DNA of 64,000 bases from Trichaptum fuscoviolaceum (taxonomy: Eukaryota > Basidiomycota > Agaricomycetes > Hymenochaetales > Trichaptaceae): NCBI GenBank assembly GCA_910574455.1, contig CAJSYZ010000005.1, positions 6,634,001-6,698,000 of the forward strand, in the 5' to 3' direction. This document shows positions 11,736 to 23,518 of this stretch, in pieces (position 1 is the first letter of the stretch; each line of letters starts with the position of its first letter). A program made the translations under genes and the position numbers. The notes under the pieces were generated by a model, which saw only the letters and a list, made by a program, of their open reading frames with translations, searched no databases and had not been told where the DNA came from.

Positions 11736-13155
11736 ATGGACTCAATCGCATCGAACGGGATTCCGAGAGTTGTGGTGGAGTTGGTAGCAGAGGAAGTTCA
11801 CTCGGAGAGAGGCGCTTTCGTCGACGTTTGTGCTAATGCACACGACATTTTTCAAAAGCTGGGCGACGCCGACCCGAACGAGACGCTCCGTACCATGTCT
11901 CTTGTCCATCCATCTTGGACTGGAATTGCTCAACGCTGCTTACGCCGTCGTATTTCTGCCTGGAGTCTATCGGAGCTACATAATTTATTCAGAAGCCACC
12001 ACCTCGGACCTTGGGTTCAGGAGTTGGCAATCCGTGACTGTCCGAATGGCTTTCACAACGTGCGGGGTCATCCATCGGAGGTCGAACGTATGCTTTGCGG
12101 AATTCTTCAGCGGTGCCCCATTGAAGCAAAAAAGCTGCCCATCGAAGCAACTATCGTAACGTCGAACTATCGTTTCCTTCAAGAACTGGGCCATCTGCAT
12201 TGTCTGGAGGGCCTGTGGCTTCGCTAGTCCGGATCACAGAGAAGCCGCCCTGGAATTATCGATTTCTGGGATTTCTACGCATCCATATGCATCCATATCG
12301 AAACTCCAGGCGCTCAGGACAGTCAGCCTCTCGAACCTAGGATTCTTCGTCTCTGCTAATCCAGATGTTGTTAGCGCACACAGTAACCTAACTTCGAATG
12401 CATCCCTACAATCAATATCACTCCTCGACATTTCGACGGACATAAATGCTGAGGTACCTGTGATGGCATGTCTGATACAGCCACGAGACACATTCCGTCC
12501 GACATGCTTGGGCATTGATTTCGGTCTTCTCAAGAGTTTCTTACCGGGAAAAGAGGAAGTGATGACGTCAATCACGAAACTTCAAGTCAAGATTTATACC
12601 GATGATCTGGAGGAACTATCGATCGCTCTCGAGCATTGTCGCTCCCTTTCTTTCATAAGCCCTCACATGTTAGATCACGACCTCATCGGTATAATGCACC
12701 CTGTTCTACCGACCACTGTCTCGAATTTATCAATTTACTTTCAGTCTCTTGAAGATGTGCATGAAAGCTTCCGAATGGATTCAGTTGTCCTTGTCCCAAT
12801 GCTGCGCCGCTACCCCCATTTAAAGGAGATCACGGTTTACTCGGGAGCATCAGCGTTGGGGATGACATACGATGCATTTATCGATGAACCGTACTTGGAG
12901 ACCGGGTGGAATCTATACGAGCCGTTGCCTTTCTACGATACTCAAGTCTACTGCGAGGAAAATAAAATGGGCTTCAAATTGATCTTGGTGGAATATACAC
13001 CACGTTTTCTGGATCATACATATGACTCATCGCATATCCTCTTTGACCCTTCGCGACCCGATCTACTTGTTCGCGCTGCGGATGGCATAGATGAGGTTGA
13101 TGACGAAGAAGATGAAGATGAAGATGAAGGATTTGTTGATATTATACTATACTGA
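11736..13155 (+). pseudogene. F-box / leucine-rich-repeat-like protein with a frame break
   Basis: The N-terminal part (MDSIASNGIPRVVVELVAEE, then LRTMSLVHPSWTGIAQRCLRRRI) has the layout of Agaricomycete F-box-like proteins, which are substrate adaptors of SCF ubiquitin ligases. It is followed by leucine-rich segments such as LQALRTVSLSNLGFF and LKEITVYSG. The C-terminus is an acidic tail (EVDDEEDEDEDEGF). The first frame stops at 12225-12227, while similarity-like sequence continues in another frame (ASPDHREAALELS) to a stop at 13155. No standard intron clearly bridges this: the nearest GT..AG pair would be 13 nt. A weak-donor intron starting near 12159 could restore frame but removes about 18 residues. 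It is either a lightly damaged gene or one with an unrecognised intron. Confidence 0.55.
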
Positions 13156-14091
13156 TCACTCTTTCTGTGACGTACGCAAAGAATTTAATGCCGAAAGAAA
13201 ATATTGCGAGCTAATTCAGTTTCTTTCCCATTTTTCACAGTAAGACATGCATTCTATTCTGTGGGCTGGGGTTATCATTGCGCGGTATACGTAGTAGATA
13301 GTGTGCTCTCCGGCAGAGACCTTTCGAGTCTCTCTTCCAACCAGATGTCCGGTCGATGCGTGCTGCAAGAACGCATGGTTTACCTCCCACATCCGTGCCT
13401 TTGAAGTCCTTCAAGTACTAACCCGAAGAGTATGCGCTTCAGTTGAGAAAGCGCTTGACATCGCCGTACTAATAATACACCGTTACATGGTTATCAGAAT
13501 TCAACACCATGAAGCATCGCATATTCTTGGATCTAGTGGGGTCGGTCCAAGTGGACACCAATACATATGATCGAGTCAAATGGGTTCTTGGAATATCTCT
13601 TATGGGCTATTGAATGAAGCTTGGCATCAGAATGTGTTCGTTCTGTAGATAAAGTAGGCGCTCGTACTAGTAGCAAATGACCCTGTGAGCCCCTAAACTT
13701 CTCTTCCGTGATTCATCTTGCTCAGCCGAGATCTCTTCTCTATAATCCTCATCCAGTGCTACATACTAGTAGAGGAAATGTACTTGTTGTGGCTTTCTGA
13801 GAAACAACGGAGGGCTTGAAATCCTTCCGCTCCAACAAAGGAGGTGTGTAGTACTGTAAAAGTTGCCCTCCTTTTGTGCAGAGCGCCGCTATTCACCATC
13901 ATTACGACACTGGCATTCGGCAGATCTTTTCCATCGCAATCAATCGTGTCGTTCCATTTCACATCAACTAATAGTTCAAGTTCACCCAATGATACAGCCT
14001 ATTCCAAAGTGCAACGGCGATGTGGCCAATCACTGGATCAACCTAGTCCACTCTTAAGGAACCCCATCAATCAGGTATCAGTTTGGCACCC
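13156..14091. other. Intergenic spacer upstream of P450 gene
   Basis: About 0.9 kb without a supported gene. It includes a segment near 13358-13410 similar to one at 10208-10265, and presumably the promoter of the first P450. Confidence 0.35.
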
Positions 14092-16332
14092 ATGTCTTCC
14101 TTCCTCGAATTAACATCACCACCATTTGTCCTTGCCTGCGCAACCTCCATTGCCTTTCTCATACGATGGTTCTACCTACGAGTTGATCACCGGCTACCTC
14201 TTCCTCCAGGACCGCCTTCAGACCCGATAATCGGCCACGTCCGCTTTATGCCATCCTCATATCCATGGAAGACTTTCGCGGAATGGGGAAAAAGATGGGG
14301 TGAGCGACTTCCTTTAGCCGCGCTTGTGAAAATGTGTTAATGCATCATGCCTTGCAGGAGGGTTAATTAGCATTAATATCTTCGGCGAGCCAATAATCAT
14401 CATCAACGACCCGAAAACCGCTCGTGAGCTCATGGAGAAGCGAGGGGCATTCTACTCAGATCGACCGCGCTTCGTCCTTCACTGCGAAATGTATTTGAAG
14501 TCACCCCTGAGCGGTTTTAGTAGATATGCTGACCTTTTACCAGAATGGGCTGGGACAAGGTCATGTCCTTTCTTCCGTACGGCAATAAGTATCGAAGACA
14601 ACGGAAGATGATGATGCAACATTTCAATGCGCAAGCTGTAGCTAACTTTAGACCGATTCAGCAAAGGGAACTGCATAAACTACTCAACAATCTTCTTGAC
14701 GCGCCTGAGGGTTTCTACCATCACACATTCAGGTGTGTGCCGCAGATAAATATGTATGTTTGCGCTGTCTGATGGATGAGGAAATATTTAGAACCACAGC
14801 ATCAACGGTGACAATGGCCACATACGGATACGAGGTTGACTCAGAGGATGATGCATACGTAAAGCTTGTAGAGAAGGTCAACATCATGACCGTTGAGCCC
14901 GGTGCTCCTGGATCGACGTTACCTGACTTATTTCCCATACGTGAGCTTGATTCTTACTCTTATAGTCGTATATCCCCTTCTATGCTAAATTTCTATCTCT
15001 TTCAGTGCGATTTGTCCCCAAATGGTTTCCTGGAGCCGGATTCAAGGGCCATGCACTGCAAGCGAATGGTCTTATACAAGACATGCTTGACATCCCATTC
15101 AATTTTGTGAAACGTAATAGGGTAAGCAAGTCTCATCTTAACCCAGAAAGAGTGTCTTCCTTACTGTCTAACTCATAAGGATCTGGGAACGGCGCTGCCA
15201 TCTTTCGTTTTATCACTACTAGAAGAGTACGAGCGCCTACGAAATGCTGATCTTGAACAAGAAGAAGACATAAAAGCCGTATCCGGAAATATATACTCTG
15301 GTAAGTCTGCTGTGTCTTATTAGTTTGGTAACCAAATTAACGTACCGCTATGCTTAAACTTGTAGCTGGGGTCGAGACGGTGAGCAACATTATCCGAAGA
15401 ATCAATACTCCATATAACGATCAAGGTTTCTTATTAGACTAACTCTGTTAAGCTTGCTTTCCTGCTTGCAATGGTCCGCAACCAGCATGTGGTGAAAAAG
15501 GCACAGGAAGAGATTGATCATGTCATAGGACAAGATCGTCTGCCGACTCTAGAAGACCGTGACCGTCTTCCCTACATAGACTGTATACTAAAAGAAACTT
15601 TAAGGTGTGTTTATTCATTCAGCACACGGGACTTTTCTGACCGGATAGCTTGTAGATGGAACCCTCCTGTTCCCCTCAGTAAGTTGGCGTTGTATCGTTT
15701 GGGGTATTATTTGACCCTCTCCTTTAGGCATTCCGCACCGTGTCGAGAAGGAAGATACCTACAATGGTATGCGAATTCCGAAGGGGGCTACGGTGATCCC
15801 TAATATATGGTAATGCCAGAAGCTGCATATCATAGCTTTTCCACTCATGCTTCCGTAGGCAAATCATGCGAGACGAGCATTATTATCCGGAACCCGACAA
15901 ATACGACCCAGACCGCTTTTTGCGGCCTCAGGGAGAATTAAATCCAAATGACTACGATCCCTTCAATGCAGTATTTGGGTTTGGTCGGCGGTATGTCATT
16001 GGAAATTAATCGTGTAGTTCCAGAATGAACTAAGAATTTTAGGATATGTCCTGGACGATTCTTCGCAGAAATGGGAGTGTGGCTGACGATAGCAAGCATC
16101 TTGGCTGCCTTCGATATAAAGCCTGCCCTTGACGACGACGGCCATGAATACATCCCAGAAGCAAAGTTTACATCGGGATTTGGAACGTGAGTTCCCTTGC
16201 TTCTTCAATCCAAATAAAACTTCTAAATTTTCTTTTCTTAAAACTAGCCAACCAGAACCGTTCACATGCAGCATCATGCCTCGCAATGAAAAGTATGTAC
16301 AACACATACGACAAACGACAAACATATTTTGA
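14092..16332 (+). CDS. Cytochrome P450 monooxygenase, copy A
   Basis: Heme-thiolate monooxygenase, membrane-anchored in the ER. An N-terminal hydrophobic helix ([18 protein letters not shown]) precedes the proline hinge [15 protein letters not shown]. The oxygen-binding I-helix motif AGVET|T spans an intron, the K-helix ExxR is ETLR, the PERF-like motif is DPDRF, and the heme loop is [13 protein letters not shown], with the cysteine ligand intact. About twelve exons separated by 45-65 bp introns all join in frame. The start ATG directly precedes the anchor. The substrate and CYP family cannot be named. The gene lies tail-to-tail with a closely related P450, so the two probably arose by inverted duplication. 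Confidence 0.92.
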
Positions 16333-16457
16333 CTTTTTAACGAGTCTTTGTCGAGTGGGAAATCAACGGATGCTGAAGCGCAAAAGCATAACAAGTTACA
16401 TTGTTTCTGTTCGTTGTATTTATAAGATGAACGCAGTGCGCTAGGTCTCGTCCATTG

Positions 16458-18666
16458 TCAATTAGCAACCATTTGCCGGATAATCTGGATATGCTTTTCA
16501 CTACGCGGAACGATGCGGCACTGGAAATCTTTTGGTCCGCTTAACGAAGTATGAGTACTTCGAAACAAGATAGACTCAAGTGCCGCTCTTACCTTCCGAA
16601 CCCACTCGTGAACTCTACTTCTGGCGTAAATTCATGGCCATTTCTGTCAACTGGAAGCTTAAGGTCGAACGCAGCCAGCAAATTCGCCATGGTCAGCCAC
16701 ATTTCGGACTCTGCGAAGAACCGGCCTGGGCAAATTCTAGGTAGTGTCAGCAAAGGCATGGAGCGTACACGATTTGACAGGATTTACCGACGACCAAAGC
16801 CAAATATGACATTGAGCGGATTGTAGTCCTCTATCCCAAGACCTCCATACGTTCCGCTTAGGAAACGACCTGGGTCGAAGCGACTTGGATTTGGATAAAA
16901 TCTTTCATCTTGCATGAACTGCCTATATTCACGACAGTCAAATGGCGTATGTAGCATATATCATCCATCATACCAAATGTTTGGGATTACTGTGGCACCT
17001 TTCGGGATGTGCATTCCTTCATAACTGTCGAACTCCATTGCTCGATGCGGAACACCTACTTTAGTAATAAATAAATGATTTTCCAACGTTATAAGTCTGG
17101 TTACCCAGTGGGATTGGCGGATTCCATCTATGGAACGAGTTTAAGTGCTGACCAAAGTCCTGCATTGAGTGTACGAACCGTAATGTTTCCTTGAGGATGC
17201 AATCGATGTACGGGAGAAGAGCCCTATCTTTCAAAGTCAGTAGACGATCGTGGCCTATCTGTAAATCAATCTCTATCTGCGCTCGTTTTGCCACCTCCGG
17301 ATGGCAAACCATGGCAAGTAGAAATGTGAGCAATGCTGATTGTGTCTTATGAATCTCAGATGGATTGTAGTTCATGTCAAGGTGACAGTCGACCTACAGT
17401 TTCAACTCCAGCTAGAAGATTATAATATGCAGCGCATTCGAGGACGATCGACAGCAATATTTACCTGAATAAATATTTCCGGCAACCCCTTTAATATTTT
17501 GCTCGTCATCCTCATCAAGACTTCCTGACTGCTCGTATTCGTCAAGCAAGGATCCAACAAATGACGGAATCGCAGCCCCCGAAGCCTGTGTGGGCGATCG
17601 CTGTAGTTTGTTGAGTAAACAATAATGATGAAAATCATACCCGAGCGTCTCTGGCAAAATTATATGGCATATTCATTGCTGTTTGGATCAGCACCTTTGC
17701 ATCGATAGCAAAACGTTGAAATTTTGCTCCAGGAAACCAAACAGGGAGATAGCGTACTTGATAATGTCACGGTCATTTAGAAGGTCAGTGCATAGGTAAA
17801 GATTGTATTTTTTTTAAAAAGGACCAACGCGCAGGAATAAGATCCACCATAGCACTTCCAGGAGCGCCCGAATCCAGTGTTGCGACGTTCACCTTCTCGA
17901 TAAGCTTCAAGTAGGCATCATCATCGGAAATAACTCGGTGTCCGTATGTAACCATAGTCACCGTGGATGCAGTTGCCCTATAAGGACCCTGATCAATAGC
18001 ATGCAGAGTCAATAGAGTGAATCTTCTGTACGCACCTGAAGACATGCCGAATGAAGTCATCGGGCGTATCGAGAAGATTTACGAGCAGTGTATTAAGCTC
18101 CCTAGTTTGAATTGGATGGAATTTCGAAACGGCTTGTATGTTGAAATGCTGTTGAATCATTTTGCGCTGTTTCCGGAACTTGTCGCCATATGGAAGAAAC
18201 CCGAGGGCGTCCTCCCAGCCCATCCTAGATACATGTTAATGACAGCAGCGATTGTAGTATTGTGAGACTCTGACAGTTCGCCGTGCATCACACTACGTGG
18301 CCTGTCTGAAAAGATGAGGCCTCGCTTAGTGAAGAGTTCCTGGGCAATCTTGAGGTCATTGATGATTATCATTGGCTTTCCTATGATATGGATGTAGATT
18401 AAACCTCCTAGCAATTTAACAGTTAAAGCTATGAATGACTAGCTGCTTGTAGATAGTGACAGACCCCATTTCTGGCCCCACTCTGCGAATATTCTCCACG
18501 GATGTTCGTGAGGGATGAAGCGAACGTGCCCAATGATCGGGTCTGATGGAGGACCCGGAGGGAGATTTGTGCGGCCTGCTACGTTTTTCTTCCACAAGGT
18601 TTTTGCGACTAATGTCGTTAGTAAAATGGCGGATATTTTGACGAATGTGGACGTGGACCACTCCAT
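16458..18666 (-). CDS. Cytochrome P450 monooxygenase, copy B
   Basis: Paralogue of the P450 on the opposite strand, ending 125 bp from it. It has an N-terminal anchor ([15 protein letters not shown]), [16 protein letters not shown], the I-helix AGVET|T, ETLR, the FDPGRF PERF-like motif, and [16 protein letters not shown] around the heme cysteine. The C-terminal exon reads [18 protein letters not shown], parallel to copy A's [16 protein letters not shown]. Exon boundaries fall at equivalent positions in both copies, supporting common descent. Introns with less usual donors (gtctgt, gttggt) are needed but restore the conserved text. No lesion seen; product and substrate unknown. Confidence 0.9.
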
Positions 18667-19230
18667 AGTAGATGAGTGAAGTATGGTGATCTGATGTTTT
18701 GCATTGTTCGCCTCTCTTTTATTAGCTCCAGCGACACTCTCGGGCGCTCGTAGTGAAAAGCGATCCAAGCCCCATATTCGGTTTCCTAAGTCTTTCTCGC
18801 CGCCGCCGTCATCATAGATGCACGCCCATGACGACCATTTGTATACAAAAGATAGTCATAAGGTTGGCAGTTTGATGGAGAACGTTCAAGTTCATGCCGA
18901 GGGCCTAGTATGGTTGTGTTCGGATCGCATACCGTGCATAGACAGACTCGCAACTTGAAGCCAGTCGCTATATATGTGTTACATGTCATATAACATGCGA
19001 TTGACGAATTGCAATCTGGGTAAAGGAGCTTGTGGTGGACACAGTAGGAAACTGCCAGTGAGTCTAAAGAGCACCGTGACGGACCAAAAACCTAAAGCGC
19101 GCAATTGTTCCTGTTTCCCACGGATACTAAAACGTGGTGCGGCTACTACTAGTATGAGCCTACTAAGGCCTTCTATCATGATGTAAACTATATAGAGAAT
19201 TAAGAAAATCTAATATTTTTGTAGTCATGA
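18667..19230. other. Intergenic spacer, P450 B / tRNA
   Basis: Promoter side of P450 copy B plus AT-rich DNA. Nothing else supported. Confidence 0.35.
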
Positions 19231-19265
19231 TGGTGTAGTGGTTATCACGTTCGTCTCACACTTTA
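19231..19265 (+). repeat. Truncated duplicate of the tRNA-Val 5' half
   Basis: These 35 bases are identical to 19301-19335 of the adjacent tRNA-Val gene: from the D-stem start through the anticodon and the first intron bases. The acceptor 5' strand and the whole 3' half are missing, so it cannot form a tRNA. Confidence 0.85.
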
Positions 19266-19293
19266 TATTAAGTGTCAAAAGCATAACATATAA

Positions 19294-19382
19294 GCTTCAA
19301 TGGTGTAGTGGTTATCACGTTCGTCTCACACTTTAACGGTGTAGCACACGAGAGGTCCAAAGTTCGAAACTTTGTTGAAGCA
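19294..19382 (+). tRNA. tRNA-Val (anticodon CAC) with a 16 nt intron
   Basis: The acceptor stem pairs GCTTCAA (19294-19300) with TTGAAGC (19375-19381), followed by discriminator A. The A-box region GTGTAGTGGTTATCAC and B-box GGTCCAAAGTTCGAAAC are clear internal promoters. The anticodon stem TTCGT pairs with ACGAG, and the loop reads CTCACAC once 16 nt are removed after position 37, giving anticodon CAC. The mature length is 73 nt. Splicing by tRNA endonuclease is expected from the intron position. Confidence 0.9.
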
Positions 19383-19385
19383 TTA

Positions 19386-19392
19386 TTTTTTT
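19386..19392 (+). terminator. RNA polymerase III terminator of tRNA-Val
   Basis: A run of seven T residues starts four bases after the tRNA 3' end, the standard Pol III stop signal. Confidence 0.8.
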
Positions 19393-19507
19393 CCAGAGTA
19401 AGTGGATACTACAGTTAATCTACTACCATATTCTTCCATCCAAAACGACCTCAGGCTGTAAGTGTTACATCAGAGCTAATATGTACATCCAAAACGACCC
19501 TTCAACC

Positions 19508-22192
19508 TTACCAGTCCAACCTGCTTTCAGTTTTTTCACGGCTATCGCTTTCAATAGGTATCTTCCGTTTCTCATACCCGAAACCGTCTAGCCAGGGCCA
19601 CAGCTCACTGCGCTGCATCTCGAATGCTTCGATCTCGATCGATTTGTGCAAAGTCAAACTGATGTCATCAAGACCTTTTAGCAAGCAGTCCCGTCGAAAC
19701 AAATCCACATCAAACGTGATGGCAGCTTTGCCGCTCGCTCGACGGATCTCTTGTTTGTTTAGGTCGATCTCAAGCTCCAAGCCCGCCTCTGCTTCCAACC
19801 CGAGCTCCCGGCATACATCCTTTGGGAGCGCAATAGGCAGCAAGCCATTCTGAAAGGTGTTGTTGCGAAAGATCTCTGCGAAACTTGGCGCTATGATGCA
19901 TCGGATTCCAAAGTCATACCTGAGGAAGATTGGTGAACATGTATGTATCCAGATGACTTTAGCGAACTTACAAGCACCAAGGCGCATGCTCTCGACTGCT
20001 TCCACACCCGAAGTTCTCGCCCGTGCACACGATAATCTTTGCTCTGTCATAAGGGGGCTGGTTAAGAATGAAGCTCGTCTTCTCCTTGGTCACAGGGTCA
20101 TAGCGGAGGCTGAAGAATAAGGCATCCGCAAGACCAGTTCGCTTCAATGTTTTCAAGAATTGCTTAGGTATGATCATATCCGTATCCAAATTCTCAATAT
20201 GTATCGGCGCAGCAAACCCTTTTACGACGGTAAATTTTCGGCCCCTGTCTGAACCCGACGCAGGAGAGGCATTGGCGTTGTTTGTGGCCTTTGACAGCGG
20301 TTCCGGATGCGGTAGGACAACTTCATCCCAGAATGAGGCCGGGTTGAGCTCTTTTATTATCGGTAGGCTCTCTGAACCCCTTATGCCGAGAAACTTGCGC
20401 ACGTCTGTTAGCGAGCCCGCTAGCGCCGCCGCCGCCGCCATTGCGGGACTAAGCAGGTGGGTTCGCCCGCCCGCCCCTTGGCGACCTTCGAAATTTCGGT
20501 TACTCGTACTAGCGCATCGCTCTTTTGGCTTGAGTTGATCTGGATTCATACCGAGGCACATCGAGCACCCGGCCTCGCGCCAGTCAAAACCAGCCCTCTT
20601 GAAGATAACGTCGATGCCTTCAGCCTCAGCCTGATCCTTAACGAGACCCGAGCCAGGAACGACCATCGCATGAACGTGCGAGGAAACGCGGGCGTCAGGG
20701 CCAGCTGCAAGGATGACGCGCGCAGCAGACCGCAAGTCCTCGATCCGCGAGTTCGTGCACGAGCCAATGAAGACTTTGTCGACTTTGATGTCCGTCATAT
20801 GCGTAGACGGCGCGAGGCCCATGTACTCGAGGGATCGTTCCACGGATTTGCGCTTCACCGGGTCCATGATACTTGATGGATCAGGGACTGAACCGTTGAT
20901 AGGAGCTACGTCTTGGGGAGACGTACCCCAAGTGACGGTTGGGACAATGTCCTCTGCTCGAATGTACACTTCCTTGTCGAAATTCGCATCTTCATCCGTC
21001 TTAAGCGTCCGCCAGAACGAAACCGCGCGTTCCCACTCTTCTCCTTTGGGCGCAAGGGGCCGGCCCTGCAAGTATTCGAACGTTGTCTCGTCCGGAGCAA
21101 TCATTCCAGCCCTAGCACCAGCTTCAATGCTCATGTTACAGACGCTCATACGTGCCTCCATGCTAAATGCGCGGAAGACAGATCCAGCGTACTCGATAAC
21201 ACACCCGGTCCCTCCTGCGGTGCCAATAACGCCGATAATATGCAAGATTACATCTTTAGACGTGACCCCTTCGAGGAGCCGTCCCTCAACGGTTATGCGC
21301 ATATTCTTGCTCTTCCTTTGCAAAAGCGTCTGAGTAGCGAGCACATGTTCGACTTCGGATGTTCCTATTCCAAATGCGAGGGCACCGAATGCGCCATGGG
21401 CTTAAATCAAAAGATAGTCAAGATGCTGCTGCGAGATGAAGGATGCGCCAGTCCTTACTAGACGTGTGTGAGTCACCACAGACACAAGTTGTGCCAGGCA
21501 AGGTGAATCCTTGCTCAGGACCAATAATATGGACGATACCTATGTACAACGATGCAAGGTCATGTAGGCGAAGGTGCTATACAAAACGTGGTGTGTTCAC
21601 GCACCCTGACGACGGTCTCTCAGTCCAAAGTACGTCAACCCAAATTCCTTCACATTATTTTCCATCGCAAGACATTGGGCTCTCGAATCTGGCTCATCGA
21701 CGAACTTTTCGGTAGTTGTCATGCCTTTCCGGGAGGTCGTGCTGCATAAATAGCGACATGAAGTTATAGTTTAGCCTTTTTCCGGAAGAGTACCACGTAC
21801 GGAATATTATGATCAATCGTGGCAAGGGTGCAGTCCGGGCGCCTTACTGGTCGACCAGCGTTCCGCCTGTTTATGCATCAGATGGACCAGGAAGGTCTGA
21901 ACAGGAACACCAACTCACAGGCCCTCAAAAGCTTGTGGGCTGCATACTTCATGCACTAAATGTCTGCATAGTTAGGATGCAAGACGTTAGTATTTCGTTT
22001 GGATTCGTACTGAAATCTTACTAACCTATCGATATAAAGGAGAGCCAAATCATCATCTTGAGCATTCCTGTACTCGCTCATTAGCCAGACCGGAAGACGT
22101 TGTACAAAGATGCGTGTAGATAGAACCCACACAACATGGTCATCCCAAATTTTGTCGTACAATGTCCGTGGGGTAAGTGCAGGCACAGGCAT
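19508..22192 (-). CDS. LEU1: 3-isopropylmalate dehydratase (leucine biosynthesis)
   Basis: Isomerises 2-isopropylmalate to 3-isopropylmalate in leucine biosynthesis; a 4Fe-4S enzyme of the aconitase superfamily. As in other fungi it is one fused chain carrying both the large (LeuC) and small (LeuD) domains. The N-terminus [20 protein letters not shown] leads to YIDRHLVHEV, then [14 protein letters not shown]. The cluster cysteines are in that motif, [11 protein letters not shown] and [12 protein letters not shown] linker ([16 protein letters not shown]) leads to the swivel domain with [31 protein letters not shown] and [14 protein letters not shown]. Small introns near the 5' end join in frame (HVV|NAQDDD, IDR|HLVHE). 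The start is the ATG of MPVPAL, matching fungal Leu1. Appears intact. Confidence 0.95.
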
Positions 22193-22399
22193 ATCTGACT
22201 TCTGCCCGGTAATGAGAGGAGGAGACAAGTGATGGTGAGGGAGAGCATTGATACACGGAATGAGTGCGGGTTCCCGTCTCCTGAAGGATGTTATGCTTCA
22301 TTCCGAAGGTTGAGCTATTTCAAGTCGTACCTACCTGTGGACTCGGGACTATTGATAGAGTACAAACCTTAAATTTATATTTAACATAGTAAAAGTGCG
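22193..22399. promoter_or_regulatory. LEU1 upstream region
   Basis: Immediate 5' flank of LEU1. It should contain the promoter, but no convincing Leu3-type CCG-N4-CGG palindrome was recognised by eye. Confidence 0.3.
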
Positions 22400-22904
22400 A
22401 AGTCTGAGAATCTTCCCGACAGTGCCGATACTGACCTGCTTGAGGGCGGATGATGAGTCTGAGGTGATCGGATATGGTGGAGGGCCCGGGGAAAGACAGG
22501 AAAGGAAGGCCAGTTGAAGACCGTCAAACGATCAGGATCGGTTGCGCAAGTCCTCTGACCAAGTATCGCGCATAACACCAGAATCAAAGTTATACGCCAC
22601 CACAGTACTTGTCTAGTATAAGTCGAATTCTGCTTTTTCGAGTTCGCCAGCCACCGTTTCCCAAGGAGATCATCCACAGCAGTATAATGAGAGGTCGTAC
22701 TGCCTTCAATACCAGTACAGCATGGTTAGCCGTGACCCATATGCTGTAGCTTCGTACTCGTATCAGAAAATCCATAGAAGATTTGTGAAAGTGACTCGAA
22801 AGGCGCACAGACTCGAAGGCCCGGGTGGACCATGGGCCGTGTCAGATTTAGATAAGCAGGCAGGGGTGAAGAGTAACCGCGACTTCGACGACCTCTTCTT
22901 CTGA
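22400..22904 (+). pseudogene. Possible coding relic of unknown family
   Basis: The plus strand shows protein-like text (ADDESEVIGYGGGPGER, then DRLRKSSDQVSRITPESKLY) that continues after an in-frame TAG near 22617 into VASYSYQKIHRRFVKVTRK and ends KSNRDFDDLFF before TGA at 22902. A frame change near 22445 and the internal stop make it look decayed. I do not recognise the family, and it may be a chance open stretch. Confidence 0.25.
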
Positions 22905-23518
22905 ACTCTCGCAACACCTAGGTCGAGCTAGGGCCTGCTAAACCCACTCAGTTCAAGTTATTGCATCCCAACCACATGCATCCCTACCACTCTCAGAATC
23001 ATAGTTCACATACGAATCAATCGAGGACATACATAATTCGTTATGGCTTCGATGGTAATTCATACCACCATACCACCATCACTGCGGGAAGTCTGTAGAG
23101 GTTTAGAGGTCTCCCGAAATCATCAGAACCTGATTTTCCTCGTTGGATATCATCAAGTTCGTGAATTTTCTCTTGGATGAACGGTCAAGCAGGGATCGTG
23201 AGCGGCCTTAGTGCTCATGATGGCTGGCATAGGCACGAGTGCAAAAACCATGAACGGACAATCGCCATTACGATAGATCAGACGAAACTGCATCATTGGG
23301 GAAAGGTAAAACTCGAACGAAGTATATCACTACGGCGCAGCAGGCAGCCTGGCAGGTCGAGTCAGTTCAAGCTCGCCATATGAGAAGTCGAGCGCGTACA
23401 ATTTATGCCACCTACCAAATCCCGATCGAAGTCGGAGTGACTAAGCGAGTTCGACGCTGTTGGGAGGTTTCTATAAAGGACCCTCTTCAAACTTTTAAAT
23501 CTAGCAGCAGCTGGCAAC
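22905..23518. other. Intergenic spacer upstream of GST
   Basis: No gene supported. Presumably contains the GST promoter. Confidence 0.35.

Noticed and set aside
12210..12226. A 13 nt GT..AG 'intron' repairing the F-box gene
   Set aside because: Far below any spliceosomal intron size.
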